Source: Turnera subulata (lineage: Eukaryota; Streptophyta; Magnoliopsida; Malpighiales; Passifloraceae). Taken from it: a stretch of DNA of 64,000 nucleotides. The stretch spans positions 89,476 through 153,475 of the forward strand of contig JAKUCV010002137.1 of the NCBI GenBank assembly GCA_028386065.3. The letters are read 5' to 3'. Shown in pieces: positions 19,601-29,477 of the stretch. Below the pieces are notes generated by a model that saw nothing but the letters and a program-made list of their open reading frames with translations, did no database searches and had not been told where the DNA came from. The position numbers and the translations under genes are program-made. The stretch's first letter is position 1. Every line of letters begins with the position of its first letter.

Positions 19601-22434
19601 CCGGCCCAATGGCCCAATAATAACAAAAGTATGCACAGCGGAAGACTTAAAGACTCACTAACACTGTATGCGTAATAGATGCAACCTATGGATCCAAGCC
19701 CGTCCAAGGGATAACGCCGCAGCCTGTCTGGAATGCACCAAGCCTGTACAACAAACAACTCATCCTACGGGATGAAAGCCCGCAGGTGAGGGGTGAGTCC
19801 GAAGTGCTCACGACAATGGAAAGACGATCAATATGGACACTAAAAATTACTCAAGTCAAATAAAACAGTCAAACCCAAAGACAAAACCCAGGAGACTCAA
19901 GTAAAATCCAATTACTCAATTTTATCTTTACGGGCCCCGTCACGGATAAGCTAGGGTCGTACCAGGTTATCAACCTGTTCCTGGTGCCAGATCAACAAGA
20001 ACCCAGGGATCGACATCCCAAATATAACAAACCGGGATAGACATCCCAAAAATAACAAACCAACCCGTCAACCCAGCACCCACAGGGCGCGACCCGCCCT
20101 AAGGATTCGGATCCTCACCTTGGGGACGGCGGCGACGGCACGACGCAGCGCGAGGGTGGGCTCACGAGGCGCGGCGAGAGGCGGCGACGCTGGAACGGCA
20201 GGAGGAAAGGCGCGGCGGCGGCAGGCGGCAGAGCAGCGGCGCAGAGAGTGAGATCCGCGGGTCTCACCTCGGGTCGTCGGCGCGTCAGGGGTCTTCAGGC
20301 GGCGGATAAGCTCGGCGACGACGGGGCTGAGCTCGCGATGGCACGGCGAGCGTGCTGATGGCGGCGGTGGAGCTCGAAACGGCACGGATCGTCACGACGA
20401 GCACAGTGACGGTGGAGGTGACGATGAACAGTGGCCCGGTTCCTCTTTTTTTTCATTTTCTGTAATTTCTTTTCTTTTCTTCTATTTTCTTCTCTTTTTC
20501 CTGATTTTTGTTTTTTTTATATATTTTTTTCTCTTTTCTTTTTTTTTCCCTATCTGTTTTTCTGTTTTTCTTTTTTTTTTATTTTCTATTTTTTTCTTTT
20601 TCTTTTCTCTCTTTTTCCTCTTTTTTTTTTCTCTCTTTTTCTCTTCTTCTTCTTTTTTTTTTCCTCTCTTCATCTCCTTCTTCTGCTTTCCTTCTTCTTA
20701 TAACCGTGATAATCACTATTAAACATGTGAGTCTCAATAATAAAATTTCGTCTGCATTACGGGCGAGTCCGATCCGGACCAGAAAATAACAGAAACCCCC
20801 TTAGTTATTTTCCGGTGTGATTTTCCGAGAAATTCCGAAACCCGAAAAATACCAACTTAGGCCCGGAAAATACACGGAAAAATCACGAGCGCGGGAAAAC
20901 ACTCGGTTTTCAAAAACGACGCTCGATTTACCTTGAATTAATTACCCAAGATTAATTCAACAGTAAATCACGGTAAAACGACCTCTACAGTCCCCGGTAA
21001 AAATTAAAAAATTTACCCGGGCTGTTACATCGAATCCTTCAAGGAAAAACTGTTATTAGTGAACTCAGTAAGACAATGGTTTTCATGACATAATTGACGG
21101 ATAAACAATAGATTTTTACTAAGACTAGGAACATAAAAAACTTTACGTAAGTGAAAGACTCGAGTAGGAGTAACAAATTGAGAGGTACCAACTACTGCAA
21201 TGGCAAGGAGAGTGCCATCCCCAACACTAATTTTGCCAGGACCATAATAAGGGGTAGAAGTAAGTAGCATACCAGGATTATGTGTCTTGTAGACAGAAGC
21301 ACCTGTATCAGGGTACGACACGTTATCCCGGATTTGGAGAGCAGAGAGAGATTGTTGCACAATGCTAGGGCAAGAACGAGCGACATGACTAGGAGCTCCA
21401 CAACATTGACAAAGCAAAGTAGGAGGAGAGGGTGTCGATCCCAAAATTCCAGAAGAATTATATGATGCATTATAAGACCGAGAAGAGAAATCAGGACGAG
21501 GCATATAACCACCAGGGGAATAGAAATTAGAACCATCACGCCTACCTCGACCACGTCCATGGCCACGATAATGGGATCGAGTAGAGTTGTTGCGATCCCC
21601 TGACGAAGTAGCAACTAAGGCAGAATCAGAGGCTACCAAAATAGAGGAAGAGGAGGCAACAAAAGTAGTGATAGGAGCAGTAACCAAAGCCGTGGCAGGA
21701 GAACTAGACAATGGCACATAAGTGGTTCGTTGTTGCACATGAGAATCAAATCCCAACAACAAGGAGCGCATATGAGTGAAAGATGGTAATGGAGTTTGTG
21801 CAAGAAGGGGATTAACAATACTGTCATATTCGACAGGAAGGCCATTAAGGCCTTGAAGGACAAGCACCGGTTCAGAAGGATCAGCACCAATAGCACGGAG
21901 AGAATCCCGCAAGGTTTTGGCCTCTATAAGAAAAGCATGCATCGTCAGTGTGTGCTTTGTTAAATTTTGAAATTGGAGTTGAAGTTGATTTTGATTAGCT
22001 GAAGCATCATCAACATAAAGGCTGCGAATGGAATCCCAAATAACTTTTGCAGTAGAATTACCATCAGAGTCGTACACATGAGTTAAAACTTCAGTAAAAA
22101 TAGTGGAATAAAGCCATGTGAGAACATATTATCAGCTTGAGACCATTGAGTATACCTTGGATTTGGTAGACCAGAGAGATCACTAGCAGCAGGGCAAGGG
22201 TCTTCACTAGTGATGTGCCCATCAAGTTGATGTGCCCGAAGTGCACTCAGAAAGATACCTTTCCATAAAAGATAATTTATGAGATCAAGTTGGATTTTAA
22301 CAATACGATGGATATCAGAAACAGTAGACGTGGGAGAAAAAGTAGGGGAAGAAGTAGAGCCCATGGGGAAAGAAGTAAAGGAGCCAACAGTGATGTTGGT
22401 GGTGGCAGGTGTTGAGAGAGAGTCGGTAGACATG
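16617..22434 (-). pseudogene. Copia B gag-pol, many frameshifts, split by a solo LTR
   Basis: Read right to left on the minus strand. Gag is at 22434-22083 (start MSTDSLSTPATT) and continues at 22077-21350 (VLQGLNGLPVEYDS, then a Ser-rich linker and the knuckle CQCCGAPSHVARSC). The protease region follows, where the motif reads YPDTGAS (about 21310). After the solo LTR come GAG-pre-integrase and integrase 19349-18780 (HQRAHANIK, FCHACELGK, SDRGGEF). The reverse transcriptase start is at 18100-18026 and 17852-17493, with YEDDI where YVDD is normal. RNase H is at 17505-16650 (PSAEAEYHA, VFTKPLS). Several frames are needed, so no polyprotein can be made. Described only as a decayed copy. Confidence 0.85.
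19456..21030 (-). repeat. Solo LTR of family A inside Copia B
   Basis: 1575 bp with the same two ends as the element A LTR (TGAAACGCCCCGACCCG ... ACCCGGGCTGTTACA on the plus strand). It is flanked by a perfect 5 bp duplication TCGAA at 19451-19455 and 21031-21035. No internal region or second LTR is present, so it arose by LTR-LTR recombination after insertion. It is 1.2 kb shorter than the 5708-8498 copy, lacking most of the AT-rich middle section. It contains a GC-rich part (20090-20430) and a T-rich part (20440-20700) that give spurious frames. Confidence 0.9.
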
Positions 22435-22501
22435 AAGAAAAGAGAAGAGGCAGGTTTTGAAAAAAAAAATTAAAGAAGAAAACCCTAGTGCTCCGCTACC
22501 A

Positions 22502-22657
22502 TAAAGAAGGTAATGAATGATAATACTTCTTGCTGTGTAAATTATGCCGTGAGTTACAGAGTTTATATAAAATACAATTGACTTGTCCTACAAATACATA
22601 TTTAAATGATAATAGGAAATATGGTAAGTTGAGTTGAAATCATAATGGTCTCTTATA
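22502..22657 (-). repeat. Copia B 5' LTR (156 bp)
   Basis: It pairs with 16447-16603. The primer-binding site follows directly on the minus strand at 22501-22490. Confidence 0.7.
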
Positions 22658-22859
22658 GATATCTTTAGAAGTTTTTGTTACAACTTACAACTACTCGTCA
22701 CAACCTCAAGAATTGAGACCGAGGGTGGTGAGCAAGCCGCAGTGCCCCACCATTTGAATCCATTATGCTTTTTTGCTTTTCTACATCGTTAAATTCATCA
22801 TACTTGGGTCGTCATAATAATAACAAGCCTGGAGCTCTCAACCTAACGGTGTTGTTAAT

Positions 22860-23646
22860 AAGATTCAACTCTCTCTCTCTTAAAAAAAATCCTCTCAACT
22901 CTCTCTAGAAACTAGGGTTTGGCTCCCGTTTGGGGCTGCCCTCTTCTTTCCTTTTTCCTTTTTTTTTTGTTTTTTTAGCCCTTTCGGATATATAACTATA
23001 CCCACTTAAATCTATCTCTAGATCTGATTTGATTTGGGTTGGCTGCCTCTTTTTGAGGATTTCTGCTCCTTTTTGTGAGCTTTTTTTTTTTCCACATAGG
23101 AGTCTCTATGTTGGATCTGAATCATCATCACCGTGTCCTTAGCCAGCTTACCTCCCTCCATACCATCTACCCCCTTCCCATTTCAACCATCTACCATCCA
23201 GTCCATATGGCATCTTTAATATGGGAGATTTGGAAGAATCATAACCAAGCTGTTCTGGGCAAATTTGAGATTTGTCTTGCCAAGATAGCAAGTAGAGCAA
23301 ATAGGCTGTCAAATCAACTACTTGCGCAGCGACGGTCTCCCTCAAGGGGAAGCTCATCACAGAACCAACTGACCATGGCCGTGAGTGGTGCTGAGGCCAA
23401 GATGGTCTCCTGGGAACTCAACACTCTTGTGGATTTAATTATTTTTCTTTTGTCTAGGTTCTCATATTTTCTGCTGCACCATGTATCAGCAATTGTTACT
23501 GCTGATTGTTTAGCTAAACATGCACTCTCTATGTATTCTATCAACCTGGGCATCTCTGAAGATCCCAGAGGCCTCTGTAACATCTTATAGGGCGATTGCC
23601 CCTCCTTCCATGAATGAAGTTGATGTTTCGTTGTTTTAAAAAAAAA
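22860..23646 (+). mobile_element. Internally deleted mini-LINE with target duplication and poly(A)
   Basis: About 0.79 kb flanked by a 15 bp direct repeat AACGGTGTTGTTAAT (22845-22859 and 23647-23661). It starts with a CT-rich leader including CTAGGGTTTGGCTCC, resembling the LINE leader at 10.7 kb. The middle encodes IWEIWKNHNQAV (compare SICWSMWKARN in the LINE at 15.9 kb). The end encodes the last part of an RNase H-like domain (HHVSAIVTADCLAKHALS), then a 3' tail and an A run at 23638-23648. The endonuclease and reverse transcriptase are missing. A frame from 23108 to 23590 stays open, but I would not call it a functional gene. Confidence 0.75.
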
Positions 23647-23831
23647 AACGGTGTTGTTAATGAAACCTCAACTAATTAAACTAATTTTTATCAGCGAAAA
23701 TAGATGTGTGCCTCACCAGCAAGTACATGCGTGCTTTATTTATTCTATGGGCCCTAATTATAACTAGTGCTATTAAATTCAAACTATTTTTTCCCGTATA
23801 ACAATGCTTTCACAGTTCGATCAACAAAGCC

Positions 23832-23948
23832 AGCCAGCAGTCTCATAACAGTTTTTTATTTTATTTATTTATTTTGAGAAGCTGTTACATAGCCAGCAGC
23901 CTCATAACAGTTTTTTATTTTGTTTATTTATTTTGAGAAGCTGTTACC
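23832..23948. repeat. Tandem duplication, 59 bp unit
   Basis: Two adjacent copies (23832-23890, 23891-23948) of a unit beginning AGCCAGCAG and ending GAAGCTGTTAC, with only a few differences. Confidence 0.8.
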
Positions 23949-24171
23949 ACCTTTTGGTAACCTAAACAACAACTATTGCTCATAAAAAAAAAAAAAACAT
24001 ATACAGCAACTATGAAGTCTTCTCTTGGTCCAAAATACATTTAGAATGAGGCTGTAAAGGAAAACTAAACCCCAACAGTATTATCGAACAGGCCCAATTC
24101 CCGAAATGATTCGGCCCTGTACATGGGCCCTTCTGGAAATCAGCCCTTTATGTAATAATCATTTTTCTCCG

Positions 24172-24468
24172 TGACGTGTCGTTCTCTTACGGACCCACAT
24201 GGCCCTACTCTCCTCTAAAAGGACAAAACCAACCGTCCTCAAGAGTTCAAAAAAAAAATGCCACCGCGAAACCAGATGCCCATTTCAGTCAATTCACGGA
24301 TCCCAAGATCCGGATTCCTTTCTGCCCCCGGATAGTTAATAAAATTATAAAACCATGCGGCAAACGAATCTCCACCGTTGCTCACTCTTTATAATCCAAC
24401 GGCCAGAATGTCGATCCGCGTACTCGTCTCCCATTGGCCAAATCTACAATCACCCTCCTCTATATAAA
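24172..24468 (+). promoter_or_regulatory. Histone H2A promoter motifs
   Basis: TGACGT at 24172-24177 is the reverse complement of the plant histone hexamer ACGTCA. GATCCGCG at 24413-24420 is the reverse complement of the histone octamer CGCGGATC. An inverted CCAAT (ATTGG) is at about 24433 and TATATAAA at 24461-24468, about 114 bp before the ATG. This set is typical of S-phase-induced plant histone genes. Motifs are seen directly; the regulation is inferred from the family. Confidence 0.75.
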
Positions 24469-24581
24469 TGCGCGAGCTCTCTTCTTATTCCTCTCACAAC
24501 GCAATATTGTCACTCTCTCTCTCTTTTTGTTCCTACAAGCACCGTTTTCTCTCTCGAATTCGCTGTCAATTTCGTGACACA

Positions 24582-25388
24582 ATGGCCGGTAGAGGTAAAA
24601 CCCTAGGATCTGGGGCCACGAAGAAGGCGACCTCGAGGAGTAGCAAGGCCGGTCTGCAGTTTCCCGTCGGCCGTATTGCCCGTTTCTTGAAGGCCGGCAA
24701 GTACGCCGAACGTGTGGGTGCCGGCGCCCCTGTCTACCTCGCCGCCGTCCTTGAGTATCTCGCCGCTGAGGTATGCAATTCCCCTCTTGTTTCTTCCATG
24801 AATTTTTGGGTTTTGTAGGCTATCTATCTCCTTCAAATCTAGGGTTTCTAATTTTGTTCTCTGTTTCTTCTACTCCTTGAAATTTCCGAAAATACCCCTC
24901 TATTTGTAGATGCTTTTTTTTTCTTTTTCCACCTGTGAAGATTTGTTTTTTAGAACTTCAGATTTCTGAAATCGAGGTTCTCGAACCTGCTTCATCCCTA
25001 ATTTTAGTTCTGGAGCTTGGGTTCTTGAATTTTAAATTTTGGGTTAGAAAAATTAGGGTTTGTGACCTCTTCTATTGGAGCAAATTGAGTTTTAATTTCA
25101 ATTGAAAGTTTAGGGTTTGAGCTGGGGTATGGATTCTGATTGATGGGTTTGTTTGGTTGTGGTTTTTTTCAGGTCCTTGAGCTTGCCGGAAACGCTGCAA
25201 GGGACAATAAGAAGACTCGAATTGTACCACGCCACATCCAGCTAGCTGTGAGGAATGATGAGGAGCTGAGCAAACTTCTCGGGGATGTGACAATTGCCAA
25301 TGGTGGTGTGATGCCTAACATCCATAACCTCCTCCTGCCTAAGAAGACCGGAACCTCCTCCAAGGCCTCTGCCGATGATGACAGTTAG
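24582..25388 (+). CDS. Histone H2A, canonical (replication-type), one intron
   Basis: Exon 1 is 24582-24770 (63 codons) and exon 2 is 25173-25388. The 402 bp intron has a GTATGC donor and a TTTTTTTCAG acceptor in phase 0, and sits in the AAEV/LELAGN region like the intron of other plant H2A genes. The product is 134 residues: a short N-terminal tail [15 protein letters not shown], then the histone fold ([30 protein letters not shown]) with the acidic-patch region, and the C-terminal tail [18 protein letters not shown]. It lacks the SQEF end of H2A.X and the loop changes of H2A.Z and lacks an SPKK-tailed H2A.W extension, so it is canonical H2A. H2A pairs with H2B in the nucleosome. Confidence 0.96.
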
Positions 25389-26247
25389 ATTCCTTAAGGA
25401 ATAGGGTTGATGCTAATATGTCTTCCTCGTACTACGCAATCTATTGTTAGTGCCTTTTTTTTTCTTTCTTTCTTTGTTTTTGGGTTTAGATTGGATGTTA
25501 GCGGTAGGGTTCGAGTCTTTTGGTGTTGGTGTAAGTGTTTTTAGTCTTTTTAGTAGTTAGCGAGTTTCAGCTAGTGATGTGAATATCATCAACTCTCAAT
25601 CAATCGACCACTCATATTGTAGCTCTCTGCTTCAATAGAAAGAAGATTTGGAAAAAGTTTGCATCTTTAATTGATATTACAGTGGATGGAAGATTTGAAC
25701 TTTATCTTTGTGCTTTCTATGCAAATGTTCATATGCTTTGGTGTTGTGTGAATGTGTTGTGGGGTTTTAGCTTGTAGTGTGGTGAGCAGATAGCGTGAGG
25801 CGGGAAAGGTGTAGTCTTGGATGATGAATGGTTGATAATGATAGTCGCCTGGGCGGAAATTTGTTGCTTTTGAGCAGATTCGTGCCATTCTCTTCTTGGG
25901 CTTTGAAGTTTGGAGGACTGGCATGTGGTTCGGTTGTTAACTGGTATTAGATTCCCCTCGTCTTTGCTGACTACATAGATTTTTTTGGTTTATTTGTCAA
26001 GATTCTGCTCTCAGGAGATTCATTTTGTGGAGCGAGTTTGTTGCGCGTCCCACTTATACCGTGATGAAATCACTTCTTTGACAGAGATTAGACATTTAGT
26101 GGGAGATCAGACATTTAATGGTTTAACGAATAGAATCTTCAAGTCAGGAGAAATCTTCGACTCCTAATGCCAGCAGGTAGCAGTTAGGATGGGTTTCGCA
26201 AAGAGAGGGAACCATTGTTAGAAGGTGCAGATCACGGGCCAGAGATG
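25389..26247. other. H2A 3' UTR and intergenic region
   Basis: T/G-rich sequence typical of a plant 3' UTR follows the H2A stop, with CAATAGAAAG near 25634 as a possible near-upstream element. The remainder up to the convergent GeBP-like gene is non-coding. I see no further gene. Confidence 0.6.
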
Positions 26248-27500
26248 CTAATCCAGCGTTGAAGTTTTGATCGCTTCCAGTGCAGCCTTGGCCTGCTCTA
26301 ACATTAAGTTCAGTTTCTTCATTGAGAGCTCAGCTTCTTGCATCCTCAACTCTTTCCATTCCATCCTCAAATCCTCCATTGTTGAATTCCCCATATCTCC
26401 AGACACATCAGAGCCAGACACTGTGCTCAAGGACTCCCTCAAATGTGAAGAACCCGTGTTCATATCCTGTTCCTGTTCTTGAGGTTGTCCAACTGTGAGG
26501 TCTTCCTTGCTCTCTGCATCTTCATCCACTTCCAGTCCAACACTGAGGCCTTTCCTGCTCTCTTCATCGCCATCCTCCTCCAGTCCAACAACAAGAGCTT
26601 CAATCCCAGAACCCCATATCAACTCAGCCAAAATAAATGCCTCCAGTTCATCGCTAGAAATTGAAGACTCCCATTTAAATGTCCCTGCCTCAAATTTTCT
26701 TTTCAACTTCCCAATCAGCTCCATGAATTGGCTAGTAGAGAGATTGAGCCCAATCCAATTCTTGACAAAATCATCCGAGTTCTGGGGAGTAGAGGATGGG
26801 AAGACCCTGTTTCTGAAGTAGTACTCAACCATATCTTTCAGGAACTCAACCTCAACCTCAACATTAGTGTACACTCTCTCAAGAAACAACTCCACAGCCT
26901 TGTCATCGTCCCCACTAGCCTCTTCCTTCAACTTCCTCCAACCTCCAACTTCACTGGGTTCATCCTCTCTTGCCGCATCATCCACCGGAGAAGAAAGACC
27001 CCATATCTTCTTTCCCAACATAAACGCCTCAAGATCGCGGCCGGACTGCAAAAGCTTGGAGTCGGAAAGGAATCTTGCAGCCCTGGCGTTGTAATTGGAA
27101 CTCAGGTGAGTGATCTTCTGCACCAGTTGACTGGTAGAGGTGCTATCAAGTCCAATCCATTCTTGGATGAAATCTTTCAAGGCATCAGTGGAGGCATGGG
27201 GATACACCTCCTTGCTGGAGCGGTATTCAATCATCTTTTTCAAGAAGTCGATCTCATAATCCACACTGTTCGACAGTTTCTTCAGATAGTAGTCAACCGA
27301 GGCGGACTCCTCGTCAGTGGAGGGCTTCTCCAGCATCCGATGAAGCCAGTTCTTTCTTGGAGTAGTTTCAGAAGATTCCTTCGATGCAGGTGAGGAGGAG
27401 GATCAGGAGGAAGACCCAACTCATCAGAAAGAACGTATCTCAATTGCTCTTCACCATGTAAAGCTATGGCGGCTCGTAGTTGCTGGCGGAGACGTTTCAT
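26248..27500 (-). CDS. GeBP/STOREKEEPER-like protein with two DUF573 domains, probable frameshift near the N terminus
   Basis: The main open frame (26248-27336 from ATG 27313-27311 region onward, 362 residues if the first codon listed is used) contains two DUF573-like domains. The first is at residues about 22-113 (DYEIDFLKKMIEYRS ... GKKIWG) and the second at about 156-242 (VEVEFLKDMVEYYF ... AELIWG). A C-terminal Leu/Glu-rich helix follows (EWKELRMQEAELSMKKLNLM), as in GeBP-family proteins. An upstream frame starting at 27500 (MKRLRQQLRAAIALHGEEQL) clearly matches the N terminus of the neighbouring paralogue (LVRLIQALKAVHGEEHV) but is in another frame. The shift falls in the CCTCCTGATCCTCC tract near 27405-27415. 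GeBP proteins are plant DNA-binding regulators in the nucleus. It could be a recent pseudogene, a sequencing slip, or translated from the downstream ATG. Confidence 0.75.
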
Positions 27501-29477
27501 GGTAGCGGCTCAGCTTGGTGGGTGTTCAAGAACTGCTTTTTCTTGGAGTTTAGAGAGAGACGGAGAGTGGAAGATGAAAAGTTTCAGTCTTGAGAGAGGC
27601 AGTGGTTTAAGTGTTGGATTTGCAGTGAAAAATGTGATGGGAAAAGAGGAGGGAATTAATGACCTTTCCGTTAGGGATTCTGGCGCCACTACACTTATTT
27701 TTTTTTTGAGTGATTGATCCAACAGAATTAATTGCTAACCCTTCACTGTTCAGGATGTTGTTTAGTTCAATAAGGCGCCAATTGATTAATCCACATGTCA
27801 GTTACAGTTGAAAACAGTTATCTGCTTTTCACTTCACCTTTTGCTTGTCGTGCCCCTGCTATTTTAAACAGAAAAGTAAGAAGATGGTTTGGGCAGAACC
27901 ACCATACACACAGCATATCTCTTTTTCCATACAATATATTGGAAACATTCTTATTAATTAATTATCCTCTTTTTTCTCAATTTTTTTAAATATCCTTTTT
28001 CTTATTAACTTATGATCACTCTCTCAATACATTGTTTGTCTATGAAGATATTCAATGTAAACAACTGGGTGAACTGTGAAGAGAAGAAGAAAGTAGGTAG
28101 TGCGTAGTTCAAACTTAAGAAAAAATTGATTTATTTATAGTTTATAAACTCCCTTCGTAATAGCTTATCTAGGCTAATTGAATACCATACTAAAAGTAAA
28201 ACAAGTTCTAAGTTAAGTTAAGATCACATTTTTATTCATGTTTATTTTAATCCTAAATTGTATACCACTCATATTCTTAATTAGTCCGATAATAACAAAA
28301 TATTATAGTAGTAAACCACACGGAAAAAAAGAAGAGAAATGCTTAGAGATGCAGGGCGTACCTTTAGTTGTTGAATTTTTAGGAGTATGATTGACAAGTT
28401 TAAAATATTGGAAATATTCAGGACCCCACTACCCGGTATGCAATTTTTACTCGAAAGAGGTGAAGGAAAAATGCACATGCATTAGAGAAAATTACAGATT
28501 CTAAAACAAGTTTTTGATGTGCATGTTTAATGGAAAAAAAAAAAAAGCCGAGGAAAAAAATGTAAGATTAGAACTTGGTAGGGAGCATGAATAGGATACC
28601 ATGGCAGGACTAGAGATTTTCGTTTTGCCGACAAGGATAAGAGATCAATAACAAATGGAAGCAATATCTTAAGATGCCGTTCTTTATCTCTCCCTCTCTC
28701 TCCCCACTTTTCTTCTAGAAGTTGAGAAAAAGTTTCCTGTATGGACTTAAAAAGTGTAAAATGCATTTCTCTTTTATTCTATAAAATCTATTGGTGACAC
28801 CTCACAGGTTGTGCAGCAAGCGGTTTAGTTTTGTTCAACAGAAGCAAACTGTTTAGTCACTGTTCATAATGTAGAGGGCATTTATCTTAACACTTTGTAT
28901 TGGTTGTAGTATATAGAAACTAGAAAAATGTACTACTTTAGCTAACTCACCACAGGCCCATCAAACTAGTGAAAACATGATCCGATATGTCATTTTTTTT
29001 GTTGATCAAAGCGTGAATCCTATTTGCAGCAGAATATAACTTCTATGTTTGTTTTTCAAATGAAAAACTCAATCCGAAAAAACTTCTCCAGAACAAATTA
29101 TGCACTTTATTTGGTGGTTCCCTGAAGAAGAAACCAGGAAAATAAAGATAAGGAGCAAGGTGTGAACTATATATGCGGAAAGACTAAGTGAATTTTCTGC
29201 GAAGTGGGAAATGCAACCAATGATAACGAAAAGATTCAAGCAAAGTTGCCAAAGATTCTTCGATCACGTAAGGAAACACAGATGTCCATAGCCATCATGG
29301 TTATTGAATACAAATGGAAATTACAAGAAATTAATCAGTCACCACATGACCACAGAATTCTTGGCCAAGCGAAGTACTGATGCCAAGATCACGATTTGGA
29401 TCGAACCAGTTAATAGCTAATCTTTTCATTCATAAGAGATAAAATCGAAGGGGAAGGAAATGTGATGAAAACCATAA
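27501..29477. other. Intergenic region between the two GeBP-like genes
   Basis: AT-rich, about 2 kb. It should contain the promoter of the double-DUF573 gene (right to left) and the 3' end of the next one. Short open frames here lack recognisable motifs. I see no gene and no clear transposon ends. Confidence 0.5.

Larger units (their letters stand above)
16447..22657 (-). mobile_element. Copia element B (Ale/Retrofit-like), short LTRs, inserted in the LINE
   Basis: LTR copies are at 16447-16603 and 22502-22657. The polypurine tract TTGAGAGGGGAG (minus) is next to the left LTR and the primer-binding site TGGTAGCGGAGC (minus, 22501-22490) next to the right LTR, so the element runs right to left. 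Flanks are GATAC (16442-16446) and GATAT (22658-22662), a 4/5 match compatible with a 5 bp target duplication. A 1.6 kb solo LTR of family A interrupts it at 19456-21030. Short LTRs and the gag/protease type suggest Ale/Retrofit; the lineage is inferred. Confidence 0.8.

Noticed and set aside
25667..25924. 85-codon minus frame downstream of H2A
   Set aside because: Lies in T/G-rich UTR-like sequence, no motif.
26728..27393. 221-codon plus-strand frame opposite the double-DUF573 gene (also 30103-30477 opposite the second gene)
   Set aside because: Shadow of the real minus-strand genes; no motif or plant codon pattern.
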